Assembly (NCBI GenBank): GCA_955652025.1
Contig: CATPAO010000391.1
Span: forward strand, 1 to 5,615
Direction: 5' to 3'
DNA: 5,615 bases
From: Casimicrobiaceae bacterium
GTDB lineage: Bacteria; Pseudomonadota; Gammaproteobacteria; Burkholderiales; Casimicrobiaceae
Shown: one piece after another, positions 1 through 5,392 of the stretch
Layout of the letters: every line of letters starts with the position of its first letter
Numbering within the stretch: the stretch's first letter is position 1
The notes under the pieces: model-generated
The model's input: the letters and a program-made list of their open reading frames with translations, nothing else
Told to the model about the DNA's origin: nothing
Databases searched by the model: none
Translations under genes and position numbers: made by a program

Positions 1-184
1 CCACCGCCAGCAGCGAATGCGCGTGGCGGCCGATGAAATTCTTGGCACGTGTGCGGCGTCGTTCGACCACCTTCGGAGTTTCGCCGGGCTCGCCGCCAGG
101 GCCGGGATCCGTATCGGGCGCTGGGCGCCCCTCTGCACGCCGGCGGGGCGGTGTGGAGCTGCTGTAGAGCGCCCCTCGCTTCAT
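1..184 (-). CDS. N-terminal part of an unidentified protein, runs off the left edge
   Basis: An open frame of 61 codons starts at ATG 184 and continues without a stop through base 1, so only the N-terminus is visible. The start is supported by a good Shine-Dalgarno (GGAG, 6 nt before the ATG). The first ~48 residues are rich in Pro, Gly, Arg and Glu and probably disordered (MKRGALYSSSTPPRRRAEG at the start, then a PDTDPGPGGEPGE stretch). A basic patch VERRRTRAKNFIGRHAH follows at about residues 40-56, and the visible part ends in SLLAV. A basic patch before a hydrophobic run would fit a cytoplasmic tail before a membrane helix, but the helix itself is outside the window. I do not recognise the family. 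It is separated by 336 nt from the gene upstream, so it probably has its own promoter. Confidence 0.6.
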   Translation of the reverse strand, partial: MKRGALYSSSTPPRRRAEGRPAPDTDPGPGGEPGETPKVVERRRTRAKNFIGRHAHSLLAV

Positions 185-520
185 CTCTTGCTCCAAACTC
201 AATCGGCGCCGGCCGACCGAACAGCGAATTCCACCGGTGGCCCGATACTGTAAAGCCTATCGGCCCGTCGTCCGAAGCTGCATTTTCACTCGCTTCCGCG
301 AATTTTGCAGGCGGTCCGACGAACGCGTTGTTCGCTACACGTCAAACGGGAGTCTGCCGAGGTCGACGGGATTCTTGCGAAACGACGTCGACGGCCGGGC
401 GTTGCCTCCGTTCGAGTCGGCGTCCCCGCACATCGTTCCACGACCTGCGACCCGCTGATGCTGCTGCAATTCCGGCGCCGCTGATCGGAAGGTGACCCCA
501 AGCGGGCGCCGGTCACACGA
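185..520. other. 336-nt intergenic stretch with no supported gene
   Basis: Neither strand shows a convincing protein here. The open frames present have strongly Arg/Ser/Pro-biased, low-complexity translations typical of non-coding frames in GC-rich DNA. The stretch lies between the stop of the 51-residue gene (521) and the start of the left-edge gene (184), both on the minus strand. It should therefore hold the terminator of the former and the promoter of the latter. A weak minus-strand TACAGT -10-like hexamer lies about 60 nt upstream of ATG 184, but no good -35 hexamer matches it, so I do not call a promoter. Confidence 0.5.
492..516 (-). terminator. Possible weak hairpin after the 51-residue gene
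   Basis: Just past the TGA at 521, the minus strand has the inverted repeat GTGACC/GGTCAC around a 13-nt GC-rich loop. A loop this large and the lack of a following T-run make it a poor intrinsic terminator. It is listed only because of its position after the stop. Confidence 0.2.
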
Positions 521-676
521 TCAGGCGACGACCTTCGTGCCGTCGGGCGTCGGCGTCACAGTCTCGCCGGCCGGCGGCTCGCCGGGCGGGGCTTTCTTTT
601 TCAGCTTCTCTTCGCGCTTTTGCTTCTTGGCGAGGTCCCGCTGGCGCTTCGCGAACGCATAGTTGGGTTTTGCCAA
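521..676 (-). CDS. 51-residue lysine-rich conserved hypothetical protein, TTG start
   Basis: The frame reads LAKPNYAFAKRQRDLAKKQ at its start (first residue Met in the cell), continues KREEKLKKK, and ends in a Pro/Gly-rich tail closing TKVVA. Small proteins opening with AKPNYAFAKRQ and a Lys/Arg/Glu-rich helix are, from memory, common conserved hypotheticals in beta- and gammaproteobacteria; their function is not known to me. The TTG start at 676 is chosen because the family motif begins right there and because AAGGA lies 7 nt upstream. There is no in-frame ATG near it. Residues 8-28 should form a highly basic amphipathic helix, which might bind nucleic acid or anionic lipid; that is inference only. 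It lies 196 nt downstream of the YbjQ-like gene, a gap long enough for its own promoter, though I cannot identify one. Confidence 0.75.
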   Translation of the reverse strand: MAKPNYAFAKRQRDLAKKQKREEKLKKKAPPGEPPAGETVTPTPDGTKVVA

Positions 677-872
677 TTGACGATCCTTCCGGGGCGTGGT
701 TTGACATCGACAAGCCCGCAGTATGCCACCGCCGGCTCGGCGGGCGGATCAGCGACCGATATTGACGGCGACGCCGACCGGGCGGAGCGGCCGGGCGCTC
801 ACGACGGAGGTCTCGATCGAAGTGTAGGCACATCGGCGCGCGTGGCATCGCGCCCAAACACTGGCGCCGCGG

Positions 873-1208
873 TCAGCCCCCGCTCGGGGTCACGACGACT
901 GCCGTGCCATAACAGAGCACCTCGGTGACGCCGTTCATCAACTCCGTCGCGTCGTAGCGGATGCCGATCACCGCGTTCGCGCCGACTTCGCCGGCGTGCG
1001 AAAGCATCATCTCGAACGCTTCGCTCCGGGTCTTTTCGCACAGGCTGGTGAATAAGGAAATGTTGCCGCCGACGAGGGTCTGCAACGAGCCGCCGATCGT
1101 CCCGAAGATCGACCGCGATCGAACCGTGATCCCGCGCACGACGCCGAGATTGCGGATCACTTTGTAACCGTCGAGGGTGAATGCGGTGGTCGTGAGGGCG
1201 TGCTCCAC
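873..1208 (-). CDS. YbjQ/UPF0145 family protein
   Basis: This 111-residue protein matches the YbjQ (UPF0145, formerly DUF74) family in length and pattern. The N-terminal strand is [21 protein letters not shown], followed by G-x-x-V-R-S-R-S near residue 26-33, the helix with [11 protein letters not shown] at 58-68, the signature [11 protein letters not shown] at 77-86, and the closing strand GTAVVV. Known members form ring-shaped oligomers and are labelled putative heavy-metal-binding, but a biochemical role is not settled. No signal peptide is present, so it is probably cytoplasmic. The start is GTG 1208, backed by AGGAG 6 nt upstream; no ATG fits. It follows the 72-residue membrane protein gene by 51 nt, so it may share its transcript. 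Family assignment is firm; function is not. Confidence 0.88.
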   Translation of the reverse strand: MEHALTTTAFTLDGYKVIRNLGVVRGITVRSRSIFGTIGGSLQTLVGGNISLFTSLCEKTRSEAFEMMLSHAGEVGANAVIGIRYDATELMNGVTEVLCYGTAVVVTPSGG

Positions 1209-1259
1209 GAGGGCTCCTACGGAAGTTATCGATTGAGATGGTTTCGTGCGATGACGGCG

Positions 1260-1478
1260 CTATTTGTTTTGTCGACCCCGTTGTGCCCACCGGTGGGCGA
1301 TGAACCCGATCGCCACGCAGGCAAGTACGCACGCGATGCCGAGCGACGCGCCGATCATGCCCAGCTCCCTGCCAGGCGGAACGCGCGCCGCCGCGGCGAA
1401 GAACGCAAAGTAGAAACCCGCAAGCGCCGCCGCGATGCCGACGATGGCGCCGAGAGTCGCAATCAGGTTTCGATTCAC
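1260..1478 (-). CDS. Small membrane protein, two predicted helices (72 aa)
   Basis: The translation has two clear hydrophobic segments at about residues 6-30 and 39-61, joined by the short polar loop RVPPGREL, and a positively charged C-terminus (HRWAQRGRQNK). The charge pattern predicts both ends in the cytoplasm. The only usable start is GTG 1478; the nearby ATG at 1487 is out of frame and leads to a stop after three codons. No good Shine-Dalgarno is visible, so the start is less certain than for its neighbours. It follows the 87-residue membrane protein gene by 40 nt and precedes the YbjQ-like gene by 51 nt, all in one direction. I do not recognise a named family. Confidence 0.65.
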   Translation of the reverse strand: MNRNLIATLGAIVGIAAALAGFYFAFFAAAARVPPGRELGMIGASLGIACVLACVAIGFIAHRWAQRGRQNK

Positions 1479-1518
1479 TTGGGCATCGCGTTTTGGCCCA
1501 CGCGCCGGTACGTTGTGG

Positions 1519-1782
1519 CTACGAGTACTTCCACCAGACGAACGCCGCGACGGCCGCGGGAATCACGAATATCGCGACGAAGATCGGCGCCTCTTCCGCC
1601 ACCGGATAGCCGGCCCGGGCGACGCCGATCCACAGGTTGACGAGTGCCGCGGCCAACCAGATCGGGATGAAGGCCTTGGCCACGGTGACGATCGCCGGTG
1701 CGCCGCCGCCTATCCTCCCCGCGACCAGCGCGAAAAGCCCGAACAACAGCAATCCGCCTACGATGATCGCGGTCGATCGCAT
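1519..1782 (-). CDS. Small membrane protein, three predicted helices (87 aa)
   Basis: ATG 1782 is preceded by AAGGGA with 7-nt spacing. The protein has hydrophobic segments at about 4-22, 34-54 and 66-84 and a short cytoplasm-like tail WWKYS. Between helices 2 and 3 lies a conserved-looking polar stretch, ARAGYPVAEEAPIF. No catalytic motif is seen. A second frame over the same DNA is longer but gives an Arg-rich translation without hydrophobic pattern, so this frame is preferred. The gene begins 40 nt after the stop of the 186-residue membrane protein and is followed after 40 nt by another small membrane protein. Proteins of this general type turn up as conserved hypotheticals beside the 186-residue family, but that association is recollection, not something shown here. 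Confidence 0.75.
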   Translation of the reverse strand: MRSTAIIVGGLLLFGLFALVAGRIGGGAPAIVTVAKAFIPIWLAAALVNLWIGVARAGYPVAEEAPIFVAIFVIPAAVAAFVWWKYS

Positions 1783-1822
1783 CCAATTTTCCCTTGGCTA
1801 AATCCGAGTGGGCGTCCGGGAG

Positions 1823-2383
1823 TCATCGCGGCCACGACCAACCGAACGTGCCCGCGGTCAGCAACGCGTAGATCAGCCCGTCGACGGTCGCCTTCATCGT
1901 GATGCTCCACGCACGGCGGTACCAGATCGACAACTGCCAGAGCGCGAGGGCATACCCGATGAACGCGGTGACGCCGACCAACTGGAACACGCGAAGGTAA
2001 GGTGCGCCGGCGGGCAGTGCGCGCCCCGCGACGTACCCGGCGAAAATTCCGACGACGACGGTGTACGCGAACCACATGATGAGGTTTCTCTGCATCGACA
2101 TGGGACCGTTCGGCATCACGGTGAGCATCATCACCGGGCCTTGGCGCATCTTTTCGGCGAACTCCGGCGAGCGCATTTCCTGGCTGTTCGACGGGCGGGG
2201 AATGTAATAGTCGCCCGGCGGAATGGCGAGCGGGCGTAGCGCATCCCTCGCCTGATCCTCGTTCGCCAGCTTCGGAAAATCGCTCTTGTGCCAAGGCAAC
2301 ACCATGTGAATGAGCGAGCTCGCGACGAACACGATGACCGACGACAACAGGATCGGGAGCCACAGCGCGGAAAGCCCTGTCAT
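1823..2383 (-). CDS. Conserved four-helix membrane protein (186 aa)
   Basis: The protein has an N-terminal helix at about residues 7-29, a ~70-residue polar domain, and three helices at about 100-120, 132-153 and 165-183. The polar domain contains [10 protein letters not shown] (30-39), [18 protein letters not shown] (48-65), SPEFAEKM (72-79) and MPNGPMSM (90-97). This fits a widespread uncharacterised proteobacterial membrane protein that I recognise by pattern only; I know no assigned function. Start ATG 2383 is chosen over the longer in-frame extension because AGGAG lies 8 nt upstream and the family begins with this hydrophobic helix. It appears to head a small group of membrane proteins reading to 1260. 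A possible promoter lies at 2412-2440. Confidence 0.82.
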   Translation of the reverse strand: MTGLSALWLPILLSSVIVFVASSLIHMVLPWHKSDFPKLANEDQARDALRPLAIPPGDYYIPRPSNSQEMRSPEFAEKMRQGPVMMLTVMPNGPMSMQRNLIMWFAYTVVVGIFAGYVAGRALPAGAPYLRVFQLVGVTAFIGYALALWQLSIWYRRAWSITMKATVDGLIYALLTAGTFGWSWPR

Positions 2384-2411
2384 GACAGTCTCCTGGGTGA
2401 GCGGCGTCGCG

Positions 2412-2440
2412 ATTCTGGGAGAGTATTCGGACTTCGTCAA
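2412..2440 (-). promoter_or_regulatory. Candidate sigma70-type promoter for the 186-residue membrane protein
   Basis: On the minus strand TTGACG (2440-2435, 5/6 to the -35 consensus) is followed after exactly 17 nt by CAGAAT (2417-2412, 4/6 to the -10). Transcription would begin near 2405, giving a short leader containing the AGGAG site of the gene starting at 2383. The match is by eye and such hexamers arise by chance. Confidence 0.35.
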
Positions 2441-2589
2441 CGCGCGCTCAGGCGAGACAGGCGGTAAAATTTCGGCAGCGCCTTGAAAATCGGCCGGGTC
2501 GTGCTGCACGACAAGCCGCGCTTTAGTGTTCTTGACGCTCTTCTCGATACGATCGTTCGAGGCCAACGTATCGGCATCCAACATGGCGC

Positions 2590-2787
2590 CTAAGCGTCGA
2601 TCACGAATGGCGCGACGACGAGCACTGCGCCGATCAAGGAGAGCCAAAGAAGACTGTCGAGGAAATAAGGATAGATGCACAGCAATACGCCCGCAACCAT
2701 GGGGACGATCTTGGTCTGACGCTTCCCGTAAATGAAATAGCCCATCCCGATTGCGCCGGCGATGACGCCAACGATGAGGCTGTTCAT
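2590..2787 (-). CDS. Small membrane protein, 'amino acid transport protein'-like (65 aa)
   Basis: The 65-residue protein has three closely packed hydrophobic segments at about 2-20, 26-40 and 45-62. A basic loop GKRQTK lies after the first helix, and the motifs [14 protein letters not shown] and CIYPYF are present. Similar 60-70 residue proteins are common in proteobacterial genomes and are often labelled 'amino acid transport protein', a label I would not treat as proven. ATG 2787 is chosen because homologues as I recall them begin with this helix. An in-frame ATG at 2841 would add 18 polar residues, and neither start has a strong ribosome site. The gene follows the broken NIPSNAP gene (stop at 2873) by 85 nt. 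Confidence 0.72.
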   Translation of the reverse strand: MNSLIVGVIAGAIGMGYFIYGKRQTKIVPMVAGVLLCIYPYFLDSLLWLSLIGAVLVVAPFVIDA

Positions 2788-2872
2788 GCGGGCGTTCGCA
2801 TTCTGGCCGAGATTGGACGGCGCGAGCGTTCCAGCCGCCATGTTCGACCGAGCGCCCACCGACAGGCGGCAT

Positions 2873-3273
2873 TCAAACTGGCGGCCTCGCGCCTTGAACC
2901 AACCACGCCGCCCACGCCAGGCAGAGGGCGACCCAGGCAGAGAGCAAATCGATCGGAGCAACGGCGATCATAGGGCGGAGACCGGAGGATTGGCGGATCG
3001 CTTCAACCGCTTCCGGGGTGAGCCAGAAGACTGCATCCAGATCGGATTCGATGAGCTCGACGATCGACTCACGCGGACCCTTTCGATGATCGAGGCTGTC
3101 ATACGCCCGCCTCAAGAAGTACGAATCGGTTCGTGCGCGGATTGGCCGAAAGCGACCAACTCGATGCCCCATTGCCGAAGCAACGGAAGGCTGTCGTGGG
3201 TGACGAGTTCGTGAAACCGGGTGCCGCTGCCAGGTTTGAGTTTGTACGAGCGGATTTCGACGAGGCGGTTCAT
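2873..3273 (-). pseudogene. NIPSNAP-family protein gene, frameshifted and internally deleted
   Basis: From ATG 3273 the frame reads MNRLVEIRSYKLKPGSG, then FHELVTHDSLPLLRQWGIEL and VAFGQSAHEP, a recognisable NIPSNAP start. It then hits a stop at about 3112-3114. The missing continuation DSYFLRRAYDSLDHR sits one frame over, directly after HEP. Only CC separates the GAA codon (3132-3130) from the GAT codon (3127-3125), so one base appears to be lost near 3128-3129. Family members, as I recall them, carry a further ~14 residues (a YGSDEW-like segment) between 'SLxHR' and 'GPRE'. Here DHR is joined straight to KGPRESIVELIESD, implying an in-frame deletion. The tail after AVEAIRQ runs on through a hydrophobic stretch to the stop at 2873. 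NIPSNAP domains are small dimeric alpha/beta-barrel folds of mostly unknown bacterial role. The deletion argues for real decay rather than only a sequencing error. Confidence 0.75.
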
Positions 3274-3312
3274 GATCCTATGATACTTGGCAACCGTTCC
3301 TCCGACGCGCCG

Positions 3313-3789
3313 CTAGCCGGCCGACAACCGCGCGACGGTGGTTCGAACGTTCTGCAGCAGCGAACGTAGGACTTCGTTCAGTCGAAAATATTCAGGTCGA
3401 TTGACGTCGGCGGTGCCCCTGCCAAGATGCGCAATGTTCTGATCGAGCTCCCATAACGCGAATTGTGCTTGGTCTCGAAGCGCCGCGCGCATCTTTTGCT
3501 CGTCGGCCGGCAAGATCGCTGCAACCGCGAGGTCGAGGAGTGTCCGCAAGAATTCAATCTGCCGCCACGTGCCTGCCGACTGGTTGTGCGTCCAATAGAG
3601 ATTGAAGCGCTCCTCGCCGGAGGCGATTTCGCTCAGAGACAGATAGTCTCTTTGTACCGCAATCGCGGCGACCGAGTATTTCCGAAGGTCGGCCGCCATC
3701 GCGGTGTCGCCCGGGCGCTCGGTGGCGTGTGCCACGCGGGAGCAGCACATCCAGGCGAGCAACATCAGCAACGAGCGGTGCCCAGCCAC
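3313..3789 (-). CDS. Secreted helical protein of unknown function (158 aa)
   Basis: The N-terminus is a classic Sec signal peptide: basic MAGHR, hydrophobic core SLLMLLAWM, and a likely cleavage site AHA|T after residue 22. The CC pair at 15-16 does not sit in a proper lipobox, so I do not call it a lipoprotein. The mature part (~136 residues) is predicted mostly helical, with segments such as DLRKYSVAAIAVQRDY, TWRQIEFLRTLLDLAVAAI and LNEVLRSLLQNVRTTVARL; it lacks further membrane helices or catalytic motifs that I recognise. It is probably a soluble periplasmic protein. The start is GTG 3789, whose G is also the last base of the preceding gene's TAG stop, with AGAGG 11 nt upstream. This implies translational coupling to the NTF2-like gene. 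Confidence 0.72.
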   Translation of the reverse strand: MAGHRSLLMLLAWMCCSRVAHATERPGDTAMAADLRKYSVAAIAVQRDYLSLSEIASGEERFNLYWTHNQSAGTWRQIEFLRTLLDLAVAAILPADEQKMRAALRDQAQFALWELDQNIAHLGRGTADVNRPEYFRLNEVLRSLLQNVRTTVARLSAG

Positions 3790-4169
3790 TACGTGTGCAT
3801 CCTCTTCGGGATACGTTGCGCCGGGTCATAGAAAAACGTCTCCTCTGCAACGCGCTCACCCTCCCAGCGCTGGTAGGCGAGCTCCTCCATGCGGGTCACC
3901 GTTCCATCCAGCCATTCGAACTGGAATGTCCAGCGAATTACGACCTTGTCGCCGCTCACGAATACCGGACGGATGCATTTCGAGACGAGTGTCCTCGCCT
4001 TGGCAATTACGCGACGTTCGTTCGCCACGTGAGCGTCGCGCCCAACGCGCGGCGTGGACAGGTTCTCCTGCATTGAAGCGTTCGCGGTATAAAACTCTTC
4101 AAGGGCCTCGGCATGTGCATTCTGTTCGACGCGGGCAATGAATCGCTCCAAGGTTTCGGCGCTGGGCAT
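3789..4169 (-). CDS. SnoaL-like / nuclear transport factor 2 (NTF2) family protein
   Basis: The 126-residue protein has the length and layout of a single NTF2-like cone fold. An N-terminal helix is ETLERFIARVEQNAHAEALE (5-24), followed by FYTANASMQEN, the loop PRVGRDAHVANERRV (40-54) and the long beta strands IRPVFVSGDKVVIRWTFQFEW (66-86), MEELAYQRWEGERVAEETFFYDP (94-116). Members include polyketide cyclases, ketosteroid isomerases and many binding proteins of unknown ligand. I cannot assign a catalytic pair, so no reaction is claimed. It should be cytoplasmic. ATG 4169 has GGAGA about 4 nt upstream. It starts 11 nt after the oxidase-like gene and overlaps the secreted-protein gene by one base, so these three are very likely cotranscribed. 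Confidence 0.82.
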   Translation of the reverse strand: MPSAETLERFIARVEQNAHAEALEEFYTANASMQENLSTPRVGRDAHVANERRVIAKARTLVSKCIRPVFVSGDKVVIRWTFQFEWLDGTVTRMEELAYQRWEGERVAEETFFYDPAQRIPKRMHT

Positions 4170-4180
4170 TCGATTCTCCG

Positions 4181-4561
4181 TTATTCCGCCGGCGAAGGCG
4201 ATTTGATATTGAGCAGCACGTTAGCCGCGAACAGCACAAGGCCAACGATCACCGCAATAGCCGAAACGAGGACCAGCGGGAACGCCGTTTCGTTTCCCGT
4301 GAGCAAGAACCCGAGACCGACCATGAACAGCGGCAGGCCGATGTTGTGAAGCCAGAAATGGAAACGGGCCAGGCGCGTGATCGAAGCCGATGGATAGAAG
4401 TGATACACCAGCCCAGCGAGCGCGAGGGACGCCCATCCAAGGAGCAGCACGTGTGCGTGGACGGGCACGAGAACAAACTTCTGGCTGAGACCCATTGCGA
4501 AGCCGAGCAGTGTGCCGATGACCAAATAAACGACGGCAATCTTGATGAAGCGCAAGCCCAT
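4181..4561 (-). CDS. Four-helix membrane protein resembling a haem-copper oxidase subunit I segment (126 aa)
   Basis: Helices are predicted at about 5-25, 35-56, 68-88 and 93-115. The start of helix 2, PVHAHVLLLGW (33-43), resembles the helix of haem-copper oxidase/NO reductase subunit I that carries a low-spin haem histidine. H54 and the HFWLHNIG segment (68-75) add more histidines at membrane edges. True subunit I has 12 helices and several more metal ligands, so this cannot be a full oxidase. Proteins of this size are known as small 'cytochrome c oxidase subunit I-like' conserved proteins, and haem binding is inference. Start ATG 4561 is chosen because GAGGAG lies about 7 nt upstream and the hydrophobic pattern begins there; an in-frame start at 4651 would add an unlikely polar 30 residues. 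It is first of a tight run with the NTF2-like and secreted-protein genes. Confidence 0.75.
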   Translation of the reverse strand: MGLRFIKIAVVYLVIGTLLGFAMGLSQKFVLVPVHAHVLLLGWASLALAGLVYHFYPSASITRLARFHFWLHNIGLPLFMVGLGFLLTGNETAFPLVLVSAIAVIVGLVLFAANVLLNIKSPSPAE

Positions 4562-4572
4562 GGATACTCTCC

Positions 4573-4597
4573 TCGTGATTAATGATTCATCGCTTAA
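4573..4597 (-). promoter_or_regulatory. AT-rich patch with a small palindrome before the oxidase-like gene
   Basis: Bases 4576-4597 are unusually AT-rich for this window and contain the palindrome atgattcat (4582-4590, odd centre). They lie just upstream of the GAGGAG site of the gene starting at 4561. A promoter -10 region or an operator would fit here. I could not match hexamers at proper spacing, so this is only a candidate. Confidence 0.25.
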
Positions 4598-4610
4598 GGT
4601 GGTAGTGCCT

Positions 4611-4850
4611 TCATTCTGCGGCAAAGAACCAAACTGTTCGAATGAGGCCATCGGTAACTTCGTACACGGCCGCTACTTCTAACGGGCGCTCCCGAACGCC
4701 CGTGATACGCTCGTGATCGATGACCTTGTTTCTGAGCGCTATTCGATTCAACAGCTCAGCATTCAGACCAATGAGATTGAATCGCTGCGTCGCGTAGTAC
4801 TCGGCAAGCGCCGGCTTTCCCACAATGGAGGCTGCGGGAGCAGGCGGGCG
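4611..4850 (-). pseudogene. 5'-truncated NTF2-like (SnoaL / steroid isomerase-like) gene
   Basis: The last ~80 codons read as the C-terminal two thirds of an NTF2-like protein: RPPAPAASIVGKPALAEYYA, then TQRFNLIGLNAELLNRI, NKVIDHERITGV, and the final strands EVAAVYEVTDGLIRTVWFF. The expected N-terminal helices (the 'YNARDLxxFxxxY' region of the family) are missing. Upstream of about 4850 the same frame runs into sequence shared with the attC-like site at 5387-5476. A frame from TTG 4946 is open through the junction and gives 111 residues, so a chimeric product cannot be excluded, but that TTG lacks a good ribosome site and its first 32 residues look non-family. Its stop lies 49 nt before the oxidase-like gene. 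It is a separate gene from the intact NTF2-like gene at 3789-4169; the two are different subfamilies by eye. Confidence 0.62.
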
Positions 4851-4909
4851 CGCGCTGACGCACGCTAAGTAGAAGGCCTGTACCGGCGCGTCCGGTTGAA
4901 CGAATGGAA
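4850..4909 (-). mobile_element. Damaged attC-like site (integron recombination-site remnant)
   Basis: Bases 4851-4893 match 5415-5457 of the complete site over 43 nt with about four mismatches, including an identical 25-nt block (4869-4893 = 5433-5457). The left arm (CATTCGTTCAACCGGACGC on the minus strand) resembles the L'' arm of classical attC sites. The right arm, which should hold the complementary L' box and a GTT core, is absent: after about 4850 the DNA becomes an NTF2-like coding sequence. The R'' box position reads TCCTTTC, also off consensus. The site is therefore unlikely to recombine. Confidence 0.55.
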
Positions 4910-4989
4910 AGGACTTCCCCAGCTCAAGTCGGCGTCGAAGTGCCAAGATTGAAGCGTCGACAACAATCGGATGAGAGAAGACATAGCCG

Positions 4990-5392
4990 GGTTAGGCCCC
5001 AGGACTCGCTCGGCGCGTTGCTGCCCAGCCAGCCACAAATCCGGACAGTGCCTGGATTGGGAGGGCGATAACGAGCGTTGGAAACACGAGCCCGCCAAGA
5101 GCCGGCACATCGCGCGTGATGAGCCACTCAGACACTATCGCGCATACGAGCGTGACCCCAGAGACTGCGCCGCCGCCGACGCTCGCAAGGAGGCGAGTAC
5201 CGCCGGCGCGGGAAACGCGAAAACCGGCCAAAGCCGGCAGCGCGACCCATGAGACGAGAGTGAGAGACAGAAGCGCCGTTTGACTCGAAGCCTGCAGATC
5301 CCGGACAAAGAGGAACATCACTAATTCCGCGATCAGTGCCGGTGCCGCAGCACGAAGAAATGTTAGTGGCGTCATAGTGCTTGGGGCCTAAA
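4990..5392 (-). mobile_element. Probable integron gene cassette carrying the four-helix membrane protein
   Basis: The unit begins at the predicted cut point of the attC-like site (G5393|T5392), contains one gene starting 15 nt later, and ends with the gene's TAA inside GCCTAAC (4996-4990), a perfect RYYYAAC core. One gene, a very short leader and a stop codon within the following core box are the usual architecture of integron cassettes. The two attC-like copies are spaced 564 nt apart, a normal cassette length. No integrase is in the window. The 79 nt between GCCTAAC and the damaged attC copy (4911-4989) are unexplained and may be an insertion. Confidence 0.5.
4992..5375 (-). CDS. Four-helix membrane protein of unknown function, probably cassette-borne (127 aa)
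   Basis: Hydrophobic segments lie at about residues 7-24, 34-51, 64-86 and 93-118, linked by short loops with Arg residues (R25, R53/R56/R61, R88) and ending in the basic tail ATRRASPGA. This predicts a small polytopic inner-membrane protein. No transporter or enzyme motif is recognised. ATG 5375 is the start; only a weak AGG about 12 nt upstream is visible, as is common for integron cassette genes with very short leaders. It is flanked upstream by an attC-like site and its TAA lies in a GCCTAAC core box. It may be silent unless driven from an upstream promoter, since no promoter fits into the 15-nt leader. Confidence 0.72.
   Translation of the reverse strand: MTPLTFLRAAAPALIAELVMFLFVRDLQASSQTALLSLTLVSWVALPALAGFRVSRAGGTRLLASVGGGAVSGVTLVCAIVSEWLITRDVPALGGLVFPTLVIALPIQALSGFVAGWAATRRASPGA

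Noticed and set aside
17..495. Plus-strand open frames in the left 500 nt
   Set aside because: They lack domain pattern and ribosome sites, and the first 184 nt are better explained by the minus-strand gene start.
720..745. Sigma54-like TGGCAT on the minus strand upstream of the 51-residue gene
   Set aside because: The required GC of the -12 element is not at the correct spacing.
799..1332. 177-residue minus-strand frame across the YbjQ-like gene
   Set aside because: It is an Arg-rich shadow of the recognised YbjQ/UPF0145 frame.
1498..1512. CGCGCCGGTAC on the plus strand, shared with the attC-like sites in the opposite orientation
   Set aside because: Only 11 nt match, no complementary arms or core boxes are nearby, and it overlaps a gene junction; chance in GC-rich DNA is likely.
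1475..1786. 103-residue open frame on the minus strand overlapping the 87-residue membrane protein
   Set aside because: Its translation is Arg/Gly/Asp-rich without domain pattern, while the other frame gives three clean membrane helices with a ribosome site.
2577..2582. ATCCAAC on the plus strand, which fits the RYYYAAC core consensus
   Set aside because: No complementary GTT box or arm pairing is found at attC distance.
1823..2872. 349-residue reading of the 186-residue membrane protein
   Set aside because: The N-terminal half runs antisense to nothing but through the 65-residue membrane gene in another frame and is Arg/His-rich; a clear ribosome site and family start support ATG 2383.
3704..4141. 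145-residue plus-strand frame
   Set aside because: It is a Ser/Arg/Pro-rich shadow opposite two well-supported minus-strand genes.
4865..5127. Minus-strand frames of 67-81 residues spanning the end of the membrane gene
   Set aside because: They overlap the hydrophobic four-helix frame and have Ser/Arg-rich translations with no recognisable domain.
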